This document shows, piece after piece, positions 32,193 through 43,009 of a stretch of 64,000 nt of DNA; the first letter of the stretch is position 1; every line of letters starts with the position of its first letter. Both the position numbers and the translations under genes were made by a program. Under the pieces are notes generated by a model that saw only the letters and a program-made list of their open reading frames with translations, ran no database searches and was not told the origin of the DNA. Origin of the DNA: Bryum argenteum (lineage: Eukaryota; Streptophyta; Bryopsida; Bryales; Bryaceae); contig CM073330.1 of NCBI GenBank assembly GCA_037043015.1, positions 11,426,512-11,490,511 of the forward strand, given 5' to 3'.

Positions 32193-35100
32193 ATGAACTT
32201 GCCAGGGGTATGTGAAAAAGTGATAGAATGTGAAGTTGATGATATTAATTTGGAGATTGTGCAGAGTTGGAGTGGTATGAAAAATATGGTGCCATCAAAT
32301 AGTGCATCCCAGTTTACTTGCAATGAACTCAGGTTCGTACTATTTTTACCATTATCTACTATTCTAAATGCAATCAAATAATCAATGTATTTCAAAACAG
32401 TCATAACATGTACTTCAAATGACTACCAAGAGTCAAATTCCTGTCATATAGATTCAATCATTTTGAACAACATGATTACATTTTCCAATCAAATGAACGT
32501 GTTTTTCTACTAGTGAAGGATGCACTGTAGAATGTATCTCACAAGCTTGGATGCTTATGGTAATCCGCAGGGATGATTGTAAGAGTCCACCTTTGAGACA
32601 AAAGCATAATGTGTTTCTTAGCCACAGTGGAGCTCAGAAGGCGTTTGTGGAGCATTTGTGCGTGGATTTGGAGCGATGTTTACGCTTTCCTTTTTTTGAC
32701 AAACGACAAGAAAGCTTGCCTATTGGCAAGCACTTTCCTGAGCTCATTTTTGATGCCATCCAACAATGTACTGTTGGAGTGATTATTCTATCGGAAGAGT
32801 TTCTCACATCGAAGTGGCCGATGATGGAGTTTGTCGCTATGGTAGATCATGCAAGGAAGAATTCAACTTTTACCATCATACCTGTATATTTCCGCATCTC
32901 GATCGAAGAGTTTAAGGACGATAGCCATCGTAATCGATGGCTATCGTGTTGGCAAGATTTTGCCTTGGAAGATCCGAGAAGTGTGAACATTGAGAATTGG
33001 ATGGATGCTATGAAGTATATACAACCGATAAACAGCCCAAAGTATGATGGATTGAGTGAATTGAAGCTTCTAAATGAGGTTGTGGATGCGGTGTGCAAAT
33101 TAGTTCCTGCTGATGTGAAGTTGGAAGATTCTTACATTCAAGGAAGGTCGCGACTATGTCAAGTAAGTGATTTTTGTTTATTGAGGTCATGTTCATGTGA
33201 TCGTGTGAACTTCTTGAAAATATTTCTAAAGCCCATGAAGAAATTTTCATCTTGTTTTGTGTTTGTCTATTGATTTTATTGTAGGTGATTCATGAGAAGA
33301 TTGATATGGAACAAGGCTCTAGAGCTTGTGGTGTTTCCATAGTAGGGCTATACGGAATGGGCGGCATCGGAAAAACTTCAATTTGTAAGGCTTTATGCAA
33401 TGAAAATTCTATAAAGTTTCGTGGGAGAGTATGTCTTGTGGAGTTGGAGAAAAAAAATGAAGAGGAGTCATTGCGTGAAGTTGTACAAAGCCTTTCCGAC
33501 AGGAGCCAATTTTATGGATTGAGTTTCTATCAGGTATAATCACTGGCATTATAGTCGAAGATTGTTGACTTATTGTCGCTTATATGACATTAACTTGTTG
33601 TTTTTGAAATCTTGCAGTTGCAGAATGGGCTTAGAGAAGGAACACTTATAAAAAATGCTGTATTTCTAGTTTTGGATAACATGATAGACTCTCATATATC
33701 AATGAAGCAAGTTGATCAATATCTCTCAGCTAAGCTTCCTTCTGGAAGTGTTGTTATGGTGACCACTCGGTCAAAGGAGTTGCTATTAAATATGAGAAAG
33801 TATTTCAATCCAAACAATTGCATGGAAATGCCAGAGTTGAACTTGGAAGAAGCCAAGGCTTTGTTTGTTAAATCATGCAACTTTGGAGACGAAGAAACAA
33901 TCAATGACCGCCTTATTGAGCGTTGTGTTCTAAGGTGTTGCTTTCAAAAAGATGATCTCTACAAGAGTGATCACAGTTTCTATCAAGGTTATCAAAACTA
34001 TCCTATTTATAATGATGATGAAGACAATGACAATTATTATCTTCGTATTCGGCAATATGCTCATCACTACCATCCACTGGCATTAGAAGTACTTGGAAGA
34101 GAGTTTGGACAAATTGCTAGATCTCTATGGAATAGGCAATTGCGTAATATTGATGAAGACATCTTCAATCAAACAAGAGGGAATATCCATCCTATTTTCT
34201 CCATCTTGCGAAAGAGTTTTGATACATTGTCTCAAGAGGATCAGTTATTGTTCATGGATGTGGCTTTATTTCTACATCATCCTGTGGAAAGCGGTTGCAA
34301 TGTATTTGAGTGGCTTAGAGTGGTGCACAACATTCCAAATATTGACAATGTCAAAACTCGAGTAAGTATTCAATTTTCTTGACATTGTAGTTATTTGCCA
34401 TTCATTTCAACTTCCAAGTATCTTTCTTATCTTTACTCAAGAGTAAAATTGACCTCATTCACATGTTCTTTTTCAAGTAAAACTCTTCTACGTAGAATAG
34501 GTGGTATGTATACATATTATAACCAATAAAGTTTGATGTTGCAGTTAGAGAAGTTGAAAAAGAAATCACTATTGGAAAGGCTGCATGATGGAACAAATAC
34601 AAGAATTGGTATGCATGATCTTTGGCGTTCATTTTGTGTTGCGGAAACCAAATACGGGAAGTTGAAATCGCATCGTTGGGCATATGTGGCATCAAGGACA
34701 TCTTGCGCACTTCTATATACTACTCCGTCAGGCATTTGGGAAAATGTACAACGAATGGCATTCATGGGCTATTCTGGGTATACCTCAACACCACTTGATT
34801 CACCACTCATTATTGAGAATGCATTGAGATTGTTGAATTTTGCACATTTTTCCAATGTGTTGGTGTTGAAAATGTTAGACCTCTCTATCAAAGAAATTAT
34901 CGAGGTGGATTTATCTGGACTTATCCACTTAAAGACTTTTGAAGTATCCGGCAACTATCTTGACATGCTTGGAATTAGAGGTTTACCAAGAAGTCTTATC
35001 TTTTTGAGCTTCATATGGGGTGAGCTCAAAGTGCAAGATTCCGCATTCACACGATATTTGTTGAAACAGATTGAAGCTTTGAAGGAGCTTGAATACCTGC

Positions 35101-36788
35101 AACTCATTAATCATGGAGGTGAAAAGCTACCAAATTTGAGTAACATGGTAAACTTGCGCAAGGTGATTTTTAGAAATTGCAAGAATGTGGTAACACTATC
35201 TGGGTTACGCTCAAAAGAATCAAAGCTAAGAATCAAGAATTTCTTGCCCAAGGCCTTTCAACGTCATACGAGTGCAGCCAAGCAAAGTAAATTTTGCTCA
35301 AACTTTCAAGTCTTGGACGTTCAAGGTTGTATAAAGTTGCAAAGTTGTTCGGGTATAGGTGACTTGGTTGCTTTGGAGGAGCTTAATTGCAAAGATTGTG
35401 TCAAGCTTGAGAAGTTGCCACATTTACGAAGATTGACAAGATTGAAAAAGTTGAATATTCACAACTGTTACAAAATTAGTGAATTGCTTGGATTGGGAGA
35501 ATTAGGGGCATTAGTAGAACTACATGCTGGATTGTCCGAAAAAATATCAACCGTGTTTAAGGTGCCCATCTTGCACAATCTTAGAAACCTTCAAGTCCTA
35601 CAGTTTGAAAACCGCCGATTAGACGGAGCACTTGAATTTGATAAACTACATTCTTTGCGAGAAGTTGTGGTTGAGTTTCAGAGCCCAATGAGTTTCCAAG
35701 TTTCAATGTTGGAAAGATTGAAAATTGGTGGATGCAGTTTAGCCGAACTTAGGGAACTATGCAAATTGACAATGTTGGAGATCTTGGAGATTGGTTCTTG
35801 CAAGGAGGTGAATGAATTGCCAAATCTCAGCACATTGGACAATCTACAATCATTGAAGATTGTGAATTGCAATTTCAAGGATGTGTGTGGACTAAGCAAC
35901 TTATCAGCACTAGTAAGACTTCAAATTGAAGGGTGCCACCATCTAGAGAGTATTCCCGACTTGCTCAAGCTTACTAGATTGAAAACACTTGAAATCAGCT
36001 CGTGTTCCTTGCTAAAAGGTCTAAACTCTACAACAACAACGAAAGTGCTCACCTCAATGGACTTGCAATCATTGAAAATTTGGCATTGTCAAGGACTCGG
36101 AGACATGATAAGCATAGAAGTCTTTTCGCAATTAGAGACTTTGGAATGTTGGGAATGTGGAGTGATAGAGCTTCCCAACCTGAGCAACTTCCATAGATTG
36201 AAAAACCTGATCTTGTGGAAATGTGAAGCCTTGGAAACATTGACAACCAACGAGCCTATCAACTCTCTGTCAATACTCTTAGTTCATGGTTGTGGGAGAT
36301 TAGTGACCCTTCCAGATCTCTGCAACTTTCCAGCCCTACTTGAACTTAAACTAGAAGAAGGAAAAGTATCTAAACCTGTCACTACATTGGCTTGTAGTGT
36401 GCCATTGACTATGTTGCAACTATTACTTTTGCATTGTGAGACAACTCTACAAGAGATTGATATAGGAGTGTACTTTCCAGCCGTGAAGGAGATTGACATT
36501 CAAGGTGGCTTAAGGACGTTGAGCAGCAATGTGCCTGTGACTGCATTACAAGTCCTGAAGCTTTCAAACTGCCTGAATTTAACGACCATTCCATATCTGA
36601 AGATGTTTCCAGCCTTGAGATCTCTCGATCTCTTTCGTTGTCGTCGCTTATTGAGATTGCACAGCGCTGATCATGTTCCTTTGTTGCAAGAAGTTGATGC
36701 AAGGGAATGTTTAAGCTTGAGTCCAGACGACCTCTATCAAATTCAAGTCCTTTGTCAAGAATGTAACATCAAGTACAAAGACAATTAG
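32193..36788 (+). CDS. TIR-NBS-LRR (TNL) intracellular immune receptor
   Basis: Five exons: 32193-32332, 32571-33162, 33285-33533, 33618-34361 and 34545-36788, with GT-AG introns and consistent phases, give 1322 residues. Exon 2 encodes the TIR domain: NVFLSHSG, FFDKRQESLPIG, VGVIILSEEF and TSKWPMMEFV, whose Glu sits where the NADase catalytic Glu is found in plant TIRs. Exon 3 has the P-loop GLYGMGGIGKTS. Exon 4 has kinase-2 (FLVLDNM), RNBS-B (SVVMVTTRSKEL) and a GLPLA equivalent (HHYHPLALEVLG). Exon 5 begins with a MHD motif (TRIGMHDLWRSF) and then about 25 leucine-rich repeats of the LxxLPNLSxLxxLxxLxxxxC type. TNLs are cytosolic or nuclear receptors that detect pathogen effectors; TIR enzymes consume NAD+. 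The first exon is short and predicted only from splice phase, so the start is less sure than the rest. Confidence 0.92.
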
Positions 36789-36895
36789 TAACTTTGTCCA
36801 CTGATAGAGTTTCCAAGGCTGGCAGTCAGGAAATTGAGAGAATGGCTCCTTACTGGAAACAAGAACTGCTCTTATCCGTTCGTTGGAGGACTTCA
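36789..36895. other. 3' flank of the TNL gene
   Basis: Probable 3' UTR; it runs into the promoter remnant of the next pseudogene with almost no gap. Confidence 0.4.
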
Positions 36896-37536
36896 GTGCT
36901 ACGAATCTTGGCCATGGTAGGCGATTGATTGAAGCTGGTAACATCAAACGAAGACGCCGCTGGATCTTCACTGCAGTAGCGGAGTCCCCTCGTTCATCAA
37001 TTCCTCAATAATTCAATCCAACTGCTAAGCTTGCTGCAATTCGAAGTACTTTACTTCCGGGTTCACAGTTCTCTTTCGGCCATGGCGACCTCGAGGATTT
37101 GAAGCACTCGTCATCTTCGTTGGTACGTGCATCCCCAGCTCGCTCTTTTCTAAATTCCGTGTTGTTAACGCTCAATTGAGCAATCTAATTTTGAGCTGCA
37201 GCATTCAGTCAGATTCTGATGTGCATGCGTTACTAATAAGAGGAGTCATGAAATGAAAATGCTTGCATGCTGGGGGTGCAGAAGCGTGGAAGAGCAGACC
37301 CTCGGGCTACAAAGGCTGTTACTCATACAAGCCCGGGACCGGCATTGCGAACGATGTTAACAACTGTGGCGATTGTAGCAAGAAGTGCAACAGCGTCAGC
37401 TATGCCACAACCAAGTGCGTCGGGGTGGCTAGTGCAAGTACGAGTACTGCGACGGCAAGTGGGACACTGCGAGGTGGACACTGGCAAGGATGCATCTGCT
37501 GCTATCTGAAACGAGCAAGTGTAAGGTTTTAGCATG
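36896..37536 (+). pseudogene. Relic of the cysteine-rich secreted protein family
   Basis: Three parts appear in the family's order. First is a promoter remnant, GGCCATGGTAGGCGATTGATTGAAG near 36908. Second is a damaged first exon from the ATG at about 37082 (GGCCATGGCGACCTCGAGGA.. ACTCGTCATCTTCGTTGG), with an internal deletion that destroys the signal peptide frame. Third is the start of the repeat exon (about 37268-37500), reading SGYKGCYSYKPG and NDVNNCGDCSKKCNSVSYA. After VNNCGDCSKKC the frame shifts and the last two cysteine modules and final exon are absent. Intron 1 sequence is largely unrelated to genes A-C. It sits right behind the TNL gene, about 13 kb from the main cluster. Confidence 0.85.
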
Positions 37537-38400
37537 ACACAGAAGGAAGTTGTGTTGACGATGGTAAATCATATCTTGCAGCGATGATCGAGCTGCAATC
37601 ATCGTAGCCTGGTTGTGTGGCGTTTGCTGTCCATGATTCCAACACCGATTCGAACATCAGTATAGGCTCCATCAGGATACCCACCGCTAGCTAGAGTGAC
37701 GATGTGGGTTCGATTTGCATACTTAATTTACAGCAACCCACTTCTTGATCATCATGTTCAATCCAATTGCAAAATCTGCACACTAGGCAATGCTTACCTC
37801 AATGTATGTATACTCTGATCAACCACTGATGATACGAAGCGTGAAACATCTTCATACTCTGGAGCTTACTTGAGTACGAATTTCTATTTACTGCATTGTG
37901 ACGTTTCATAGGGTTGTACCAATGCCAGTATTATCCTTGTGTTTGCAGAAACCATCTCTTGAAGCTCTTTAGGCAACATCGATTCGAGGTTTCCATGAAG
38001 AACCATCTATTCTCTAGCTATTCATATTCATTACTACCAAAATCTATCCGGTATGAGAAAGTGATTACATAAGTATAATTCCTAGTTCTCTATGCCTTTT
38101 CTATTATTACATAGAAAGATTTACCTACTTCCTATAGATGTAGATACTAATAATATGATGTGGGAGTGACATTGTAGGAGGCAGTGAATTTTTGGAGTTT
38201 CTCACTTTAGTTTGATTTGTGCAAGATTTGACTCTTCTTCCTTCCCTTAGCATTTTCAGGATACTTGTCCTCCTAGAATGTACTCAGAATTTTTTAATGA
38301 GTAAATTGCATATAATACATGCTTTTAAATATATCTGAACATGTGAGCAAATAGGATATTAACTTTTGTGCATTAGGGATTGTTAGATCTTATAAAAGAT
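37537..38400. other. Intergenic, no feature recognised
   Basis: No supported gene or repeat. Confidence 0.4.
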
Positions 38401-38521
38401 TTCTTTTGGACGAGGATATTGTAAAAGTAAACACATGGACGGATGAGGAGTGCGGAGCCCAATGGGATAGAATCTCATCACATCCAAATAAGGGGACCTT
38501 GTCAAAAAAAAAAAAAAAAAA
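38401..38521 (+). mobile_element. Possible retroposon 3' end with A-run
   Basis: An A-run of about 18-19 nt at 38504-38522 follows GGGGACCTTGTC. The LINE at 11225 also has its poly(A) directly after TGTC. No reading frame and no clear target duplication were found, so the element could be a LINE 3' stub or a SINE. Weak call. Confidence 0.3.
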
Positions 38522-38569
38522 GTAATTTTAGAGTTTCGTTTGGGGGTTTAGTTTTGGAGGTTTAGTTTG

Positions 38570-39305
38570 GGGGGTTTTAGTTTTGTAATTTTTGGTGATT
38601 TAGGGGCGAATATCTTGGGATCCGACGACCCCTATTGCAATCCGATTGTTTTCCACAACTCTTGAAAAAACCCACTCTCAAATACACCTCATGCCGCCCG
38701 GTCCAACCAGCAGTCCCCTAGATCATATATAATGTCTCAAACAAAACCCAGAACTGATAGTTGTCTTAAATAATAGATTAGTATGACCTCACGACGTTGC
38801 CAAGTTCACTTATATACTTTGAGTTTCTTCTAGATCTAAAATTAGGTCATTTTTGTGCTTCCTAATGATTTGAAGGCCAAAATTATCTCAAAATTGAATA
38901 TCTCAAGATCGATCCACCCATTTTGTGATCCAATTGTTTTCCACAACTCTAAAATAAAAATCGCTTCCAACGACACCGCATGCGCCGTGATCCGACCGAC
39001 GATTACGAAAATCAGATTTTCACTCCAAAAACAAAAAAAAATAAAACAAACTACCTGCCTTAAATAATAGACTCGTACGTACCCGCGGCGTTGCCACACT
39101 CATACAAATAATTTTTAGAACTTTTGAGGCCTAAAATACTTCGAATTTCAGTATCTTGGGATTTAGAATTCCACTTTGGAGATTCATTATTTTCCACAAC
39201 TCTACAGAAAAATCTCACTTCCATATTTGACTAGTGGTTCCCAATATCATAATATCACTGACAAAACAAGACAAAAAAAACTACTTACCTTATATAATAG
39301 ATTAG
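38570..39305. repeat. Three tandem copies of a ~260-bp repeat
   Basis: Copies start near 38585, 38860 and 39118. Each has the same landmarks in order: a GATTT(G/A)..GGCC/GGGGC block, AATATCTTGGGAT or AATATCTCAAGAT, ATTGTTTTCCACAACTCT, CC(A/G)ACACC, a GATC..ACAAAACAAA block and CTTA(A/T)ATAATAGA(T/C)T(A/C)GTA. Copies are strongly diverged, so the array is old. A fourth single copy lies at about 45830-46095. Confidence 0.75.
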
Positions 39306-39611
39306 TACCCCCCTCAAAACTCCTTGAATTTTCTACCTTCACTAAAAATTCTAAAATGCAATAAATGAAATTGGACATCACTTCTTGGATGATAATCGAA
39401 ACTCTAAAAACTTGTTTTGGCGTTGAAGAATCTTTAAGATTGACTTTCACTTTTTGACGGTGAAATCTTTCCTTCATCCTAGAAACAATGCATATCTTTA
39501 TGACAAGACATTTCTCACTTCTAAAGATTTAAGATGTATCATGAATAAAATCATGTATCAAACTCACTTAGGAACAAGACTTTAAAGAGGCACAATCCAT
39601 ATCTACTTCCA

Positions 39612-40217
39612 CCCTTAAACGTCCCTAGTGTCAAAAAACCGCATTTCCGATAAAGGGTGAAACTTTGAAAAGTCATAACTTCGTCATCTAGACATTGTTT
39701 TAGAAAAAATTACGAGGGTTGGGTCACAAATCAAGTCTAGATTTTGTAGTAGAAAATTTCAGAAACATAAAATAAAGTATGAATAAATGGCATGCATTTT
39801 AGTGAAGGCAGCTTTTGTTCTTGAGTTTCCAAACATTTGGCATGTTTTACCATTGCAAGCTAAATAAATCATGTGTGATCAAAAATAGTTTTGCATTAAC
39901 TTTTTCTACATAAGTGAGATCTTTAGATGCACTCTAACAACTTTGTAGTCGGAATTTTTGCAAATGTCATGTTGGTAGTATTTTCACTTCAAAGTGAAAG
40001 TGATAGTTTTTGTTAGCATGTTTTGCGCACTAAAACATTATGATCTTGCAATCTTTAGAGTCCCATGAGTCAAGTTTTGTTCCTCATGATCAACAACTAG
40101 TCTTTCACAAGTTTGTACAAATTGAGATCTAAACAACTTATATTTATCTTCATCTATGTGACTTTTTTCAAAAATGAGTTTTTGGTTAAAAATACCCCAA
40201 GGACGTTTAGGGGTTAT
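39612..40217 (+). mobile_element. Internally deleted CCCCTAAA-terminated transposon (~606 bp)
   Basis: It starts CCCTTAAACGTCCCTAG and ends CCAAGGACGTTTAGGGGTTA, matching both ends of the copy at 27129-28107. The first ~330 bp and last ~250 bp align, and about 370 bp of the middle is missing. Short derivatives of a longer element are typical of non-autonomous transposons. Confidence 0.8.
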
Positions 40218-41030
40218 TACTTACAAAAGACTACCTTCCCTATAAGATGTTTTTCAACTTCAATCATTACGCTGTTTCAAACAAGAAAGATTTTGAATCT
40301 AAGATTTAGGGTACATGTTCATGCAAAAACTAGCTACTATATTTCACGTCTAATACATTTCTCAAATTACATCACAAAGCAAAAAAAATAAAATGATACT
40401 ACGCCATTTTGAAGAAAAAAACATAAAATGTACACCATTTTACTTTAAGGTCAAAGTAAAAATTATTTTGTCAAAAAGCACCCTTCTCATAAGTTGACTA
40501 TACATATCCTTCTAGAGTCTTCTAAAAGCAACATTCCTCATCCGAAGGAATTATACTCCCAACCCAAAGTCAAAGATAGTTGCCTCTTTACAGAAGAAGA
40601 AAGGGACCCTCGCACATGAAAGTCGTGGAAAGGATGCTTAATGTGGCGACGCACGTCCACCGGTAATATCCACCATCAGCAGGACGGCGACTACACCACC
40701 CCGGACTTAGACCAGAATCGCAAGTCCAGGTGCATCTTCCTCCGCTCATCGGAAGCATCGACGCGCCCCGTACAGGCGGGCTCCACGTCTCTGACCCAAA
40801 TTGCGTCTTCCTCATCAGGTCGTTCCTCTATTCATTTCCACGCCCCAGCGCGTGGCTGGCACCAGAAAGAGCCACTCTCACCATTCTAGACTTGGTTTTT
40901 CAGCAGAAGCTTTTTTGAGCGGAGCTTAGATTGCAGAGCTGAGTTGGTTTTGGAGCTTCGACAAGCAGTTTTGGAGAATTACGGGAAAGAGTAGTTTGGA
41001 AAATTCTGGGATTTCTTAGGGTTTGAAGCG
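40218..41030. promoter_or_regulatory. Promoter region of the two-exon conserved gene
   Basis: The proximal 430 bp (40.6-41.03 kb) is GC-richer than the AT-rich DNA to its left and ends in TTAGGGTTTGAAGCG directly before the ATG at 41031. The AGGGTTT string is a telo-box type motif. The transcription start is not assignable. Confidence 0.4.
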
Positions 41031-42665
41031 ATGGAGGGCATGGAGCTGTGCCCGTTTCTTCGCAACATGGGGTTGACGACCTCCACCTCCAACTTGAAGT
41101 TCCCTATTCCGGCTCCTGTAAGTTGCGAATTCCAGTTTTTTTTTCCGGAATCTCAAACGTCTGAGCAGGTTCCTCAATTGTGTCAATTCTGATTATGCTA
41201 GTTCATTCGTGTTTGTTGTCTCTGGCATCTGCGAGAATTATCATTCTTGCTGCTCGCGACACGTTTATGGGATACTAATTCATCTCTTGGTTCTGAAATT
41301 CTTTCTAGATGTTAGTTTTTGTGTCTAAGGTTCAGTTTCGATTGTAGAGGTCGTTGAATTCCGTGTCCTTGATAACCCCAACAAACATTCTGATATGGTG
41401 TCTATTTTCGTTCAATCTGACTTTTCCAGATTGATCGGATGAGGAGGTCATTTTCAACCGATACTTAACTTTTCTAGTCGTGTCATTGTTTGTGTTTGTT
41501 TTCTTTGGCATCGCCGTATCTGCCGCTAGAATTGTCATTCTTGCTAATCGCAATTTTCTTCCATGTGATCCACCTTTCGTATTTTAATCTGTTCTGAAAG
41601 CCAGCATTTCGTAAATAAACAGAGGTCGCTCGAATTTGTCTCTTTATTAATCACAACGTTCCTCCTCACATGATTTGTCCAAAGGCGCATAAAATTGATT
41701 GGAGAGGCTTAGGGTCGTAAATGTAATGGATGATTTTAAGCTTTGATCAATTCCACTTGCAGTGGTGATCCTTCAAATTTGATGCTAGAACTCGACGTAT
41801 GTTTGAAACTGTACTAGGGCTTGGCACGAGGAATCTGAATCCATGTTCTGTCGTGCAGACTAAAACAGTGCGAGGTCCAATTTTCGAGGACGGGCCAGGA
41901 TTCGAGAGCTCATTCCGTTTGTTTCATGGCAAGGATGGTGTGGTTCCTTTGAACCAAGATCAGACGAATTTGAGCTTCAATCCATTGTCAGCTCGCGCAG
42001 CAACAATCAGTCTGTCCTCATTCGGACCCTCTTTCGGATTCGACGCTTTCATGGCGAAGCGGAACGCGAAGAAAGCAAAGGAGGAGGAGAAATCAAAAGC
42101 AGAATCTCATTTGCACGAGGCGATGGGGAGCGAGTGGTTGGCCACAGGGCAGTGCCCGATAGCGAAGTCGTTCCGAGCCATGAGTGGGGCGCTTCCGCTA
42201 GTGTCGAAGATGCTGAAGTTGCCGAAAGGAATGAAGTACAAGTGCCCTCCTGCGATCGTTGCAGCGCGAGCAGCCTTAGCGAAGACGAAGGCAGTGAAGG
42301 CACTGAGGCCTCAAGCTTTGCCAACGAAGGTGATGGCCATCGGCATGTTGGGGATGGCGCTGAACGTGCCGCTGGGAGTGTGGCGAGAGCACACGAAGAA
42401 ATTCTCACCGCAGTGGTTTCTGGCTGTGCACGCCACCATTCCTTTCATTGCTATGCTTCGCAAGGCCGTCGTCATGCCTAAGTACGCCATCGCCTTCACC
42501 ATCGGTTCCGCTGTGCTTGGCCAAGCCGTTGGAGCTCGTGCTGAACGCCTCCGGGTAGCCAACCTTAAATCCTCAGAGCGCTTGCCACTCGCTTTGCAGT
42601 GCAGTACAGAAGAGACCACCTGGTCGTCTTCAAGCACATTCTCATCACCTGTTAGTGTTAGCTGA
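41031..42665 (+). CDS. Conserved plant protein of unknown function (297 aa)
   Basis: Exon 1 is 41031-41117 (MEGMELCPFLRNMGL...), exon 2 is 41859-42665; the intron has GTAAGT and TGCAG borders and keeps frame. Landmarks are: VRGPIFEDGPGFESSFRLFH; a PLSARAATISLSSFGPSFGF segment; a basic-acidic linker (KRNAKKAKEEEKSK); GSEWLATGQCPIAKSFRAMS; KCPPAIVAARAALAKTKAVK; and a C-terminal half with PLGVWREHTKKFSPQWFLAV, ATIPFIAMLRKAVVMPKYA and AVLGQAVGARAERL. I recognise this arrangement as a single-family plant protein with no assigned function. The last hydrophobic stretches could pack against a membrane. Strong codon usage and motif density argue for a functional gene. It converges on LEO1, with stops only 344 bp apart. 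Confidence 0.85.
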
Positions 42666-43009
42666 TTGTTTTGAAAATAGTCTGTAGGTAGCGACGATTT
42701 TTTGACGAATCGTGTAACAATTCTTTGACGCCCTTGCGTCGGGTGAGATCATTATTTGTATCATCTGTAAGTGAACGAGTTTCTGCAGCTACTCCAAATA
42801 TTGGCAGCTGAAGATTGCATGCAATCTGACTTTATTCGAACCTTGTACGCAAAGATTTACAACATAAAACATTGATGCATTAATGTACAAATGAGTATTC
42901 TCTATTATTGGCTAAAAGCCCTGCAAATGAGATGGAAATTTACTTTTTTGATACAAAGCACCTCAAGGTGGAAATAATAACAATGTTTTGACGCGGAAGA
43001 CGAAGCCTG
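42666..43009. other. Convergent intergenic spacer
   Basis: 344 bp between the stop codons of the conserved plant gene (+) and LEO1 (-). It must hold both 3' UTRs; overlap of transcripts is possible. No terminator-like structure is assigned. Confidence 0.6.
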
